A DNA stretch of 24,979 nt, from NCBI GenBank assembly GCA_964353865.1, contig CAYGXJ010000042.1:1-24979 (forward strand), given 5' to 3'. Origin of the DNA: RBG-16-64-43 sp964353865. GTDB lineage: Bacteria > Chloroflexota > Anaerolineae > Anaerolineales > RBG-16-64-43. Positions 15,367-24,577 of the stretch are shown in pieces. Position numbers and translations under genes: made by a program. The notes beneath the pieces are model-generated. The model was not told where the DNA came from and searched no databases. It worked only from the letters and a program-made list of their open reading frames with translations. The stretch's first letter is position 1. Each line of letters starts with the position of its first letter.

Positions 15367-16089
15367 ATGGATACACGCGTGGCCGCGCGGTTGCGGGCTC
15401 TCAATCGGGAATTCTACCAAACGTTCTCAGCCGACTTTGCCCAGACGCGTGAACGCCTGCAGCCCGGCGTGACCCGCATTGCACGCGAAGTCACCCGCGC
15501 CGCATGCCTGCTCGATCTGGGCTGCGGGGCAGGGCAACTGGCGACGCATCTGCTGGCCGAGAAGGCGCCCCGACTGTACCTCGGCCTCGACCTCAGCCTG
15601 CGCCTCTTGCATCACGCGCGCAGCGGTGTTCTGCCTGAGGCGCGACTCGCCCACTTCGCCTGCGCCGATCTCTCGGCAGGCGCCCTGCCCCTCAGCTCCG
15701 CAGCGCACTTCGACTGGGTGTTTCTCTTCGCTGTTCTCCATCACTTGCCAGGTTGTGAGTTGCGCCTGCGCGTATGCCAGGAGGCGCGCCGCCGTCTCGT
15801 GCCCGGCGGCCGGCTGGCCCTCTCTAGTTGGCAGTTCAGCCGCAGCAAACGGCTGCGCCGGCGGATCGTCCCCTGGGCGGAGGTTGGGTTGGGCGAGCAC
15901 GAGGTGGACCCGGGGGATGCGCTGCTCGATTGGCGCCGCGGCGGACGAGGAGTGCGCTACGTGCACCAGCTGGAGGAGCCCGAGCGCCGGCTGTTATGCC
16001 GCGATGCCGGTTTCCGCGAAACCGAATCCTTTGCCTGCGACGGCGAGGGCGGCGATCTGTCCGACTATGCCGTCTGGGAAGCAATCTAG
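15367..16089 (+). CDS. Trm9/ALKBH8-like SAM-dependent methyltransferase, probably tRNA cm5U34 methyl ester-forming
   Basis: 240 residues, class I methyltransferase fold. The SAM-binding motif DLGCGAG is at 50-56, an acidic end of strand 2 is in YLGLDLS, and FAVLHHLP is at about 121-128. Several features match yeast Trm9 as I remember it: an N-terminal FSADFAQTRERLQPG, the AVxHH motif, a late VPW (168-170), and RYVH followed by an acidic helix (197-213). Trm9 methylates 5-carboxymethyl-uridine to its methyl ester. Divergence from elp3 across 19 bases strongly supports this assignment, because Elp3 makes that substrate. Without the neighbour, the safe call would be a class I methyltransferase of unknown substrate. 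Confidence 0.8.
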   Translation: MDTRVAARLRALNREFYQTFSADFAQTRERLQPGVTRIAREVTRAACLLDLGCGAGQLATHLLAEKAPRLYLGLDLSLRLLHHARSGVLPEARLAHFACADLSAGALPLSSAAHFDWVFLFAVLHHLPGCELRLRVCQEARRRLVPGGRLALSSWQFSRSKRLRRRIVPWAEVGLGEHEVDPGDALLDWRRGGRGVRYVHQLEEPERRLLCRDAGFRETESFACDGEGGDLSDYAVWEAI

Positions 16090-16190
16090 CTCCCCGTCAC
16101 CTCTTCATCGAGGGCCGATTCGGGAAGCGCCCAATCGTGCGCAGCGTGGCCCTGGCACGCGAGTCCCCCCAAACGAAGCACGCCTGCGGA

Positions 16191-17270
16191 TCAGCGCAAG
16201 TGAGTGTCGAAGAACGCGACAAGGATTTGGGTCAGCTCTGCCCGCGTCGGGCTGATCTGGCCGCCCTGGGGCGCAAAGCCGTGGCCCGCATGTCTCACCA
16301 GGACCAGTGTGCTCTCGACGCCCGCCTGAGTCAGCGCTTGATTGAAGACGACCGCCTGGGAAGGCGGGACGACCTCGTCGAGCTCACCCTGCAGGAGAAG
16401 GAAGGGCGGGTCGCCGGGGCTGACGTAGGTGATCGGGCTCGCCCAACGCAAGAAGTCCTCCCCGCCGGGAAAAGCCAGCGCCAGGCCCATGCGTTCGCGG
16501 TCGCCGGTCAGAGCGGTGAGATCCGTCGGGCCGAACAGGTTGGCCACCGCCTGCACCCGGCTCGATTGCTCGCCCCAACCTCGGCTTCCTTCGAACCCGG
16601 CCGTCGCATCGGTGGTGCCAAGCAACGACACCAGCTGCCCGCCCGCACTCGAGCCGTAGGCCCCGATGCGCTCGCCATCCACGCCAAGCGCAGCAGCGTT
16701 GGCACGCAAGAACCTCACCGCACATTTGACATCCTCAATCATGGCGGGGAATGCGTACTCCGGCGCCAGGCGATAGCTGATCGAGGCGAAGGCGTACCCG
16801 CGGTGAACGAACTCGATGGCCTCCAGGAACTCGCCGCTGGCCGCCTGGTCGCCTCTCATCCGCGCGCCACCGTGAACGAATACCACCAACGGGCGCGGCG
16901 TGACCGGTGGCTCCGGCAGGGCATAGAAGTCGAGTTCGAGTTGCGTTTCACCGCCGGTGCAGTAGGTCAAATCTGGGTGGAGCAGGCAGGCACGCAGCGA
17001 GCCGCGCGGAGCACGATGTGTAGAGTCCGCGGGCACCGCAGGCAAAGCAAACGTCGGGGTCGGTTCGAGGGTGGCCGCGGGAGTCAGGCTCGGCAGCAGA
17101 CTGGCCAGAGGCGGCAGAGTTGCCTTGGGAGTCGACGGTGCTCCGGAGGACGCCTCGCGCAGCGGCCTATGGCTGGCAAATCGGCAGGCGCTGAGGACGA
17201 GCGCGGTGCCCGCGAGCAGCCTCCAGCCCGCGAGCCAACCCAGCGGGCTTCCCGTCTGCGGTCTGTGCAT
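16191..17270 (-). CDS. Lipoprotein alpha/beta-hydrolase (esterase, BD-FAE/HSL-like)
   Basis: 359 residues. The N-terminus is a lipoprotein signal with lipobox LVLSAC (Cys29). A Thr/Pro-rich linker (about 45-80) follows, then the hydrolase domain. The oxyanion segment is FVHGGA (132-137) and the nucleophile is Ser208 in GAYGSSAGG. The acid is probably Asp298 in GELDEVVP and the base His330 in RHAGHGF, so the catalytic triad is complete. It should be a surface-anchored carboxylesterase, perhaps acting on acetylated or feruloylated carbohydrate. GAGG is about eight bases before the ATG at 17270. A terminator (17314-17342) separates it from the regulator genes upstream. Confidence 0.88.
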   Translation of the reverse strand: MHRPQTGSPLGWLAGWRLLAGTALVLSACRFASHRPLREASSGAPSTPKATLPPLASLLPSLTPAATLEPTPTFALPAVPADSTHRAPRGSLRACLLHPDLTYCTGGETQLELDFYALPEPPVTPRPLVVFVHGGARMRGDQAASGEFLEAIEFVHRGYAFASISYRLAPEYAFPAMIEDVKCAVRFLRANAAALGVDGERIGAYGSSAGGQLVSLLGTTDATAGFEGSRGWGEQSSRVQAVANLFGPTDLTALTGDRERMGLALAFPGGEDFLRWASPITYVSPGDPPFLLLQGELDEVVPPSQAVVFNQALTQAGVESTLVLVRHAGHGFAPQGGQISPTRAELTQILVAFFDTHLR

Positions 17271-17313
17271 CTCGCATTCCTCGCGCGGCGCGAGCGATCC
17301 CGTCGCCGCAGCC

Positions 17314-17342
17314 AAAACGCGCGCCGAAACATCGGCGCGCGT
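17314..17342 (-). terminator. Intrinsic terminator after the regulator operon
   Basis: ACGCGCGCCGA (17317-17327) and TCGGCGCGCGT (17332-17342) form a perfect 11-pair stem with loop AACA. On the minus strand it is followed by TTTTGGC. It lies about 34 bases after the stop at 17376. Confidence 0.75.
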
Positions 17343-17375
17343 GAGGCAGGCGTGGAAGGAGCACGTGCAGGAAGC

Positions 17376-17909
17376 CTACGTCGCGGCGGCCTTGGAGATC
17401 ACGCTCAGCCCCTCCACCATTTGGCGATTGAAGAGCAGCACCGGCGCGCGGCTCACAAGTTGCGGGAAGAACACCGGGATGAGGGTGGCGTTGTAGAGGG
17501 GGATGAAATCGCGATGACCCTGGAAAACAGTCTCTGCAAAGTTGAACTTCCCGGGCGATTCCATCACCCCGAACATCTCGAAACCCTTGAGCCCGGCCCA
17601 CACCCGATACGACACCAGGCGCCCGAAGCCGCCGCGCGCCACGGAGGGCGGGCCGAGATCGCTGCGCTGCTCGAGCAGCACCGCCACCAAGCGCGCTTTG
17701 ACCGCGTCCCACGATTCGAAGCGGGCCACGGTCTCGGCCGGACGATGCAGGCGGGCCAGCCACACCTCCACTACTTCGATCGAGGAGCCGGAGGTATCGT
17801 TGAGCACACCGATCACGCCCGAAGAAGAAACGGGTATCTTGCCTTTCACGCGGTAGTGCGGCGTGATCAGTTCAACAGGAACATGCGTGGAGATCAGCTT
17901 GCTGTCCAT
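17376..17909 (-). CDS. Conserved-looking hypothetical protein coupled to the regulator
   Basis: 177 residues with no signal peptide and no membrane helix. It begins MDSKLISTHVPVELITPHYRV and includes VNDTSGSSIEVVEVWLARL-like text near residue 40 and FQGHRDFIPLYNATLIPVF near the C-terminus. I do not recognise the family. The ATG at 17909 comes five bases after the regulator's stop (17915) and has no ribosome site of its own, so it is probably translated by coupling. A role in output from the receiver-GAF protein is inferred only from this arrangement. A clear terminator follows. Confidence 0.65.
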   Translation of the reverse strand: MDSKLISTHVPVELITPHYRVKGKIPVSSSGVIGVLNDTSGSSIEVVEVWLARLHRPAETVARFESWDAVKARLVAVLLEQRSDLGPPSVARGGFGRLVSYRVWAGLKGFEMFGVMESPGKFNFAETVFQGHRDFIPLYNATLIPVFFPQLVSRAPVLLFNRQMVEGLSVISKAAAT

Positions 17910-17914
17910 AGGGG

Positions 17915-19570
17915 TTACACCGCACGGAAGGCGGCGTATAAAGTCACTCCATCGATCGCGGTTTCGAGCCACACATGCCCGCCAGCATCACGCACCTGGC
18001 GACAGGCCGCGCCCAGCGGGCTGACCGTGGGTCGCGAGGCGGCCTCTTCCCCAAGTTCGCCGAGTTCGCTCGAGCTCAAGCGGGGGCCGGAATCCAGAAG
18101 CGAGAGTGTCACCCACTCGCCGGGCGGCAGGCCCTCGGCCTGGGTCATCGTGAACGGGCCGGAGGGCTCGCCGCTGCGCATGTGGAAAACGGCCAGCGCC
18201 ACCGGCTCGCCGCTCGAGCGGGCAATGGCCCAGCCCAGGAGAGTCTGCATGCCGGTCAGGGCGAGCTTGGGGTTGCCGAACACAGGCGGAAACTCTCCAG
18301 CCAACTGCGGAATGATGCCGATGTGTCTGAGCTCAGCCACGGGCCGGACGGCTTTGAGGGCTTCATCGACAACCCGCGGCAACGAAAACTGCTCGGACCC
18401 GCGCGGGACAGGTGCGGCCGAGGGTTCGCTGGGCATGAGCTTGAGCAGCGGCTGCACCACCGCGCTGAGGCGCGCCAAATTGTCGCGATAGGGTGAGCGC
18501 GGCGCGATGCGCAGCAGCGAATCGGTCTCGGTGGCAAGCACCTGCAGCGCCTGGCGGAATTCCGGGCCGAGCACCTCGCCCACGACGCCCATCGGTTTGG
18601 GCGGCGCCTGCGCCGCCCCCTCCGGCTGCGGCGGACGCGCGGCCGGCTTGAGGCGCGTGAGCGCCAAGCTGGCGGTGTGTGCCAGCGCGCGGACGATGAT
18701 GAGCTGGTGCTCGCCAAACCCTTGCCCCGCACTGCGGTTGTAGATGGCCAGCACACCCCCCACATGGCTTTCAATGAAGATGGGCATGTTGATCAGCGCC
18801 TGCACCATGTAGGCCGTCTTCACCCGCAAGCGGCCTTCCCCGGGCGAGGGCTGGCGCACGAGCGGCTGGCCGGTGCGCACCACTTGGCTCACGAACATAT
18901 CTGAGACGAGCTGATGATGCAGCAAGGCACGCGTCTCGGGCGCCTCCTTGCTGGCCCGCAGGAAGACCTCGTTGGAGGCCGAGTCGATCAGGTAGAGGCT
19001 CGCGTCTTCGGCGTGAGTGAGGAAGGCCGTCGCCTCCACCACCTGGCGCAGGATGGCATCGACCTCGTGGCTTTGCAGCAGGACCCGCGACACCTCGAGC
19101 AGGATGCGGTACTCCTCGTTCTGCTTGCGGAGTTGATCGGCGGCCAGCTTGAGCTTGGGCAGCGCCTGGCGCGCGCTCTGCTGGACGATCGCATCCCGTT
19201 GAACCGACATGATTGAATCGATGAGGGCTTCCGGCCGATAGGGCTTGAGCAAGAAATCGCGGACCCCCAGGCGGAAGAGATCGCGCCCGGCTTCCGGGCT
19301 GAGGCGGGCGGCCAGGATGATGGCCGGTGACTGGTCACCCCGGTCGCGGCGGGCGCGTAGCATGGTCAGCGCCATGCCCTGCAACTGGGTGATGTCGACC
19401 ACGATGACGTCGGCGGGAGGCGAATCGGGGCGGGCCACTTCGGCCGCCAGGCCATGGGGCATGAAGATCTCGCGCACCAGCCATTCGCCGGATTCCGGCG
19501 CGTCGGCGATGACCAGCACGCGTGGGCGGGCGTGTACTTCGTCGGGTTTGGCTGACCACACCAGGCTCAT
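17915..19570 (-). CDS. Receiver-GAF regulator with degenerate histidine-kinase-like C-terminus
   Basis: 551 residues. A response-regulator receiver domain (about 17-125) has phospho-acceptor candidate Asp59 (VIVVDI) and Lys109 (LLKPYRP). A helical, probably coiled-coil stretch (130-160) leads to a GAF sensor domain (about 160-305). After a Pro/Ala linker, the last 200 residues resemble a kinase core, but the phospho-accepting His is not seen. The N-box reads TLLGWAIARSS instead of an Asn-containing box, and only a remnant of the G-boxes remains (LLDSGPRLSSSELGEL). It is probably a non-catalytic signalling protein. GGGGAG lies eight to nine bases before the ATG at 19570. Confidence 0.8.
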   Translation of the reverse strand: MSLVWSAKPDEVHARPRVLVIADAPESGEWLVREIFMPHGLAAEVARPDSPPADVIVVDITQLQGMALTMLRARRDRGDQSPAIILAARLSPEAGRDLFRLGVRDFLLKPYRPEALIDSIMSVQRDAIVQQSARQALPKLKLAADQLRKQNEEYRILLEVSRVLLQSHEVDAILRQVVEATAFLTHAEDASLYLIDSASNEVFLRASKEAPETRALLHHQLVSDMFVSQVVRTGQPLVRQPSPGEGRLRVKTAYMVQALINMPIFIESHVGGVLAIYNRSAGQGFGEHQLIIVRALAHTASLALTRLKPAARPPQPEGAAQAPPKPMGVVGEVLGPEFRQALQVLATETDSLLRIAPRSPYRDNLARLSAVVQPLLKLMPSEPSAAPVPRGSEQFSLPRVVDEALKAVRPVAELRHIGIIPQLAGEFPPVFGNPKLALTGMQTLLGWAIARSSGEPVALAVFHMRSGEPSGPFTMTQAEGLPPGEWVTLSLLDSGPRLSSSELGELGEEAASRPTVSPLGAACRQVRDAGGHVWLETAIDGVTLYAAFRAV

Positions 19571-19675
19571 CGCCGGGTCTCCCCAATGCGCCGCGGGCCG
19601 CCCCGTTCGGCCCGCTCGCCGCCGGATTCGAACTCGATTCTACTCTCTGCGATGGGGGAGCGCCAATGCCAGAGA

Positions 19676-19681
19676 TATAAT
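19676..19681 (+). promoter_or_regulatory. Possible -10 box for the acyl-CoA mutase gene
   Basis: A perfect TATAAT sits about 75 bases before the ATG at 19758, in the divergent gap with the regulator gene. No convincing -35 hexamer is present. Confidence 0.35.
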
Positions 19682-19757
19682 GAAACGACCACGGCTGGGC
19701 GACAGGGCAGCACGCGCGCGGTACGCGCCGGGCAGTCCATGGCGCAGGGAGGTAGGG

Positions 19758-21437
<1,680 letters not shown>

Positions 21438-21496
21438 TCCGCCCCAGCCCGTCGAACTGGGGCGCTGAGCCGTTTGATCCTGGAAGTGGAGCGCGT

Positions 21497-22426
21497 GTGA
21501 AACCTCATACCAACCCCGGCGTTCAACGCCGGTTTTTGATTGCCCTCGCCCTGACGGCGATCATCCTGGTGGCCGAGGTCGTGGGCGGGCTATGGACGCG
21601 CAGCCTGGCGCTTGTCTCGGATGCCGCCCACGTGCTGCTCGACCTGTTCGCCATCGGGCTGAGTTACCTGGCGCTGCGACTCTCAGCCTTGCCTCCCGAC
21701 GACCGTCACACATACGGCTTTCACCGGCTGGAGGTGCTGGCGGCGTTGGCCAACGGCTTGACGCTCTTGGCAGTCGCCGGCGGAATCCTCTGGGAATCCT
21801 TGCAGCGCTGGCGTTCCCCGCAAACGGTGCGCAGCCTGGAGATGTTGGTGATCGCCGTCGTCGGCCTGCTGGTGAATGTGGCGGTCGCCTTCCTGCTGAC
21901 TGCCAAGACCCACAGTGGAACCACCCAGCGCATCGACCTCAATGTGCGCAGCGCCGCGCTGCATGCCATAGCGGATGCGGTTTCCTCGGTGGGTGTCATC
22001 GCGGCCGCGCTGGTGATTGCCTTCACCGGCTGGCAACAGGCGGATGCCCTGGCCGGCGCGTTGATCGGCGTAGTTATTCTCTTGGGGGCCGGGCGCGTGC
22101 TGCGCAGCTCGCTGCACATCCTGATTGAGGGGACGCCGGAAGGCATGTCGGTGTTCGAGGTGGGCGAGGTCATGGCCGGCACGCCCGGGGTCTGCGAAGT
22201 GCACGACCTGCACGTGTGGAGCTTGTGTTCGAGTCACGTCGCACTGAGCGCCCATATCATGCACGAGAGCGGCGACCCGCGCGCCCAGATGGCTACGCTG
22301 CGCGATCTGCGCGAACGCCTGGAACAGCGCTTCGGCATCACCCATACCACGGTGCAGATCGACGAGGCCAACTGCGGCCAGGGAACCCCCCTCGAGACCG
22401 GCATCGTGGCCGGGAACCCGGGCTAG
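21497..22426 (+). CDS. Cation diffusion facilitator (CzcD/ZitB-like metal exporter)
   Basis: 309 residues with six membrane helices and a cytoplasmic C-terminal domain. The metal site of Zn-exporting CDF proteins is complete: Asp42, His45 and Asp49 in SDAAHVLLDL, and His156 and Asp160 in LHAIADAVSSVG. It should exchange Zn or a similar divalent metal for protons. The C-terminal domain (ending about VQIDEANC) carries the ferredoxin-like dimer fold seen in CDF tails. GTG at 21497 has GGAG five bases before it; the open frame reaching back to 21428 overlaps the mutase end and was not used. The SRAP gene starts nine bases after the stop. Confidence 0.92.
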   Translation: MKPHTNPGVQRRFLIALALTAIILVAEVVGGLWTRSLALVSDAAHVLLDLFAIGLSYLALRLSALPPDDRHTYGFHRLEVLAALANGLTLLAVAGGILWESLQRWRSPQTVRSLEMLVIAVVGLLVNVAVAFLLTAKTHSGTTQRIDLNVRSAALHAIADAVSSVGVIAAALVIAFTGWQQADALAGALIGVVILLGAGRVLRSSLHILIEGTPEGMSVFEVGEVMAGTPGVCEVHDLHVWSLCSSHVALSAHIMHESGDPRAQMATLRDLRERLEQRFGITHTTVQIDEANCGQGTPLETGIVAGNPG

Positions 22427-22435
22427 GCGGCGGCC

Positions 22436-23110
22436 GTGTGCGGCCGATTCACGCTCACCTCCGGGCCGGCCGCCCTACAACGCGCGCTGCACCTGGATAC
22501 TCCGCCCGAAGAGCTCCTCCCGCGATTCAACATCGCCCCGACTCAGAGCATCGCAATCGTCACCCGCCTCGACCACCCGCGCATCGAGTACGTTCGCTGG
22601 GGGCTGATTCCCTCCTGGGCCAAGGAGCCCGGCATCGGCAGCCGGCTGATCAACGCGCGGGCCGAGACCGTGCGCGAGAAGCCGGCCTTCCGCTCCGCGT
22701 TCCTCAAACGCCGCTGCCTGATCCTGGCCGACGGCTTCTACGAGTGGGAACGCACGGCGCGCGGCCGGGGCGGCGCACGAACTCCCTTCTATATACAGAT
22801 GGCGGGCGGTGAGCCGTTCACCTTTGCCGGGCTGTGGGAAACCTGGCGTTCGCCGGAGGGCGAGGACGTGCGCAGCGGCACCATCCTGACCTGCGCGGCG
22901 AACGAGATCATCGGCAAGTTTCACGACCGGATGCCGGTTATCCTCGAAGGTGAGAGAGCACGGCGCTGGCTAGACCCGAGCGCGCCGGCGGAGGATCTGG
23001 CCGCGCTGCTCGTCTCCTTCCCGGCGGAGAGACTGCGCGTGCGAGTGGTCAGCGCGCTGGTCAACAGCCCAGGCAACGATCGGCCGGAGATCTTGCAGGG
23101 CGGAGCTTGA
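22436..23110 (+). CDS. SRAP-domain protein (YedK/HMCES family), abasic-site DNA-protein crosslink
   Basis: 224 residues. The protein starts Met-Cys-Gly-Arg-Phe (MCGRFTLT). Met removal exposes Cys2, which forms a thiazolidine link with abasic sites in single-stranded DNA. Other active-site residues of the family are present: Asn73 in INARAET, Glu103 in DGFYEW and His163 in KFHDRMPVIL. The start must be GTG at 22436, because the catalytic residue is Cys2. The ribosome site is weak (GGCGG). It lies nine bases after the CDF gene and is probably co-transcribed with it, although the roles are unrelated. Confidence 0.94.
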   Translation: MCGRFTLTSGPAALQRALHLDTPPEELLPRFNIAPTQSIAIVTRLDHPRIEYVRWGLIPSWAKEPGIGSRLINARAETVREKPAFRSAFLKRRCLILADGFYEWERTARGRGGARTPFYIQMAGGEPFTFAGLWETWRSPEGEDVRSGTILTCAANEIIGKFHDRMPVILEGERARRWLDPSAPAEDLAALLVSFPAERLRVRVVSALVNSPGNDRPEILQGGA

Positions 23111-23134
23111 TCTCCGCCTTGGCAGGAATGACGG
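23109..23134 (-). repeat. REP-like palindromic repeat, left copy (inverted)
   Basis: GATCTCCGCCTTGGCAGGAATGACGG begins at the SRAP stop codon. Its reverse complement matches the 'cgtcattcctgccaaggcggagat' pattern of scattered extragenic repeats. It is an inverted, diverged partner of the copy at 23201-23226. Confidence 0.5.
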
Positions 23135-23200
23135 TCAATGGATACGCCGAGCAGGCTGCATGCACGACCTCGTGCGATGGGCAAGCGCGCCAGCCGGGCT

Positions 23201-23226
23201 CGTCGTCCCCGCGGAGGCGGGGACCC
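23201..23226 (+). repeat. REP-like palindromic repeat, right copy
   Basis: The 26 bases (positions 23201-23226) contain the core CCCCGCGGAGGCGGGG, an imperfect palindrome typical of REP units. Together with the left copy it forms an inverted pair about 118 bases long, like a small non-autonomous element or BIME. Confidence 0.55.
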
Positions 23227-23309
23227 AGGACGCACATGTGGCGCCTGGATCGGCAAAGCGCGGAATTGAGAATCCGAACCGAATTGCCGCCGCTCGCCGG
23301 AGGTGACCC

Positions 23310-23780
23310 ATGCCCGAGTCGCAAACGGCCGATTGCTTCGTATGTCGAAAACACCGTGGCGAAATCGTCATCCCCGGCGGGGCGGTCTACGAGGACGACC
23401 ACTTCTACTCAGGCCACGCGCAGATCCGTGAGGGGCAGACCCAGGCCTACCTCGGTTATCTGATGCTCGAGCCGCGCCGCCACGCGCGCGGCATCGAAGA
23501 TCTCGACCTCCACGAGGCCGCTCGTCTGGGCCCACTTCTCGGGCACCTAGCCCGCGCCCTGCGCCAGAGCGAGGGCGCGGAACGCGTGTACGTCTTCGTA
23601 ATCGGCGAACACGTTCCTCATTTGCATGTTCATCTCGTGGCGCGATACCCCGGCGCCCCGCGCGAGTATTGGGGGCCTCGCGTCGACGAGTGGCCCGCAG
23701 CGCCACACGGCGGCGCCCCGGAAATCGCCGCGCTGTGTGAACGCCTGCGCGCATGGATCCGCCATCATCCCTTGCCGTGA
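23310..23780 (+). CDS. HIT-family protein (histidine-triad nucleotide hydrolase/transferase-like)
   Basis: 156 residues. The histidine triad is VPHLHVHLV, with His104, His106 and His108; it forms the nucleotide-phosphate hydrolase or transferase active site. The N-terminus has CFVCRKHRG, a Cys-x2-Cys that, with later His residues, may bind zinc as in several HIT proteins. The substrate is probably a nucleotide phosphoramidate or dinucleotide. GGAGGTG at 23299-23305 is four bases before the ATG. It follows the REP pair and probably starts a new transcript. A 30-base palindrome comes right after its stop. Confidence 0.9.
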   Translation: MPESQTADCFVCRKHRGEIVIPGGAVYEDDHFYSGHAQIREGQTQAYLGYLMLEPRRHARGIEDLDLHEAARLGPLLGHLARALRQSEGAERVYVFVIGEHVPHLHVHLVARYPGAPREYWGPRVDEWPAAPHGGAPEIAALCERLRAWIRHHPLP

Positions 23781-23784
23781 AGCA

Positions 23785-23814
23785 CGCGGGGAGCAGCGCG
23801 CGCTGCTCCCCGCG
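23785..23814. terminator. Perfect palindrome, likely terminator between convergent genes
   Basis: CGCGGGGAGCAGCGC followed by its exact reverse complement makes a 30-base palindrome between the HIT gene stop (23780) and the DUF1461 gene stop (23842). It can form a strong hairpin on both strands. There is no clear T-tract, so the terminator role is likely but unproven. Confidence 0.45.
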
Positions 23815-23841
23815 ACCTTCGCTCCTCAGCGGGTTGCCAAC

Positions 23842-24534
23842 TCACCCCGCCCCCGCTCCAGATGCCGCTCCCGCCGTTACGCGCAGCCGCCGCTCGACAA
23901 GGCGCGCGACGACCCACAGCGCTGCCGCGCTCACGCCTGTACCCACCCCCAACGTCACAAAGCAATCCTGCCAGAACACTTCGGGGAAGAGGCGAATCAG
24001 CGAATCAGAGTAGAGGAACAGCCACGTGTCGCCGGTGAAGAATACCCGGTGGAAGAACACGAAGAACCAATTCCACGCCAGCGCGACGCCAGCCAAGATG
24101 GCAACCAGCAGGGCAACGGAGAGCACACTGCCCGACTCGAGAGCATGGAGGAACAGGGTCCCACTGCGGCGGACAAGGTAGGCCGAGGCCAGCCCGCCGA
24201 CGAGCAATGCCACCGCCCAGGTCAGCAGCGCCCCGCTCACCACCTTCTTCACATCCGCCATGTGACGCAATTCGCGTGCGTTGTAGAGCGGCGTGCCGTC
24301 CGCAAGAGTCTGGTCCCCCAGAAACTGGATGCCCTCGCGGTTAAGGAGATACTGGCGCGAGATCTCCGACCAGTGCAGACGATCCTCAAGGCTGAACCCA
24401 TACGGGTCGGGCGGAAAGGCCGCCTTGTGGTACTCGCTGCGGACGAAGACCGGCGTGAGCAGCACCCGCAGCCAGGTCAGAATCAGGATGACCGGCACCA
24501 CCAGCACGATCAGGGCATGCGCGAATCGCTTCAT
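23842..24534 (-). CDS. Integral membrane protein, TIGR01906/DUF1461 family
   Basis: 230 residues. The first helix starts at FAHALIVLVVPVILILTWL. An extracytoplasmic loop with the family blocks EYHKAAFPPDPYGFSLEDRL and LYNARELRHMADVKKVV follows, then three or more further helices. These blocks are the recognised signature of TIGR01906. The function is unknown. The C-terminus is Gly/Ala-rich. GAGG lies about seven to eight bases before the ATG at 24534. It starts 43 bases after the spermidine-synthase-like gene and is probably in the same transcript. Confidence 0.85.
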   Translation of the reverse strand: MKRFAHALIVLVVPVILILTWLRVLLTPVFVRSEYHKAAFPPDPYGFSLEDRLHWSEISRQYLLNREGIQFLGDQTLADGTPLYNARELRHMADVKKVVSGALLTWAVALLVGGLASAYLVRRSGTLFLHALESGSVLSVALLVAILAGVALAWNWFFVFFHRVFFTGDTWLFLYSDSLIRLFPEVFWQDCFVTLGVGTGVSAAALWVVARLVERRLRVTAGAASGAGAG

Positions 24535-24577
24535 CACAAAGCCTCGCCTTCTCGTGGCGGCACGAATTGCACGCAAC

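Noticed and set aside
15828..18491. Very long plus-strand open frame (about 887 codons)
   Set aside because: It runs antisense to the esterase, the unknown coupled protein and part of the regulator, all of which have complete family motifs or ribosome/coupling signals. The translation is low-complexity and Arg-rich, as expected from the opposite strand of high-GC genes.
21441..21463. Hairpin GCCCCAG/CTGGGGC as terminator of the mutase gene
   Set aside because: The stem is only seven pairs with a nine-base loop and no T-tract follows, so it is noted only as a leader hairpin.
23107..23463. Plus-strand frame with the SSPRRRGPRTH peptide as a gene
   Set aside because: This peptide is a well-known artefact of translating REP-like repeats; the frame overlaps the HIT gene start.
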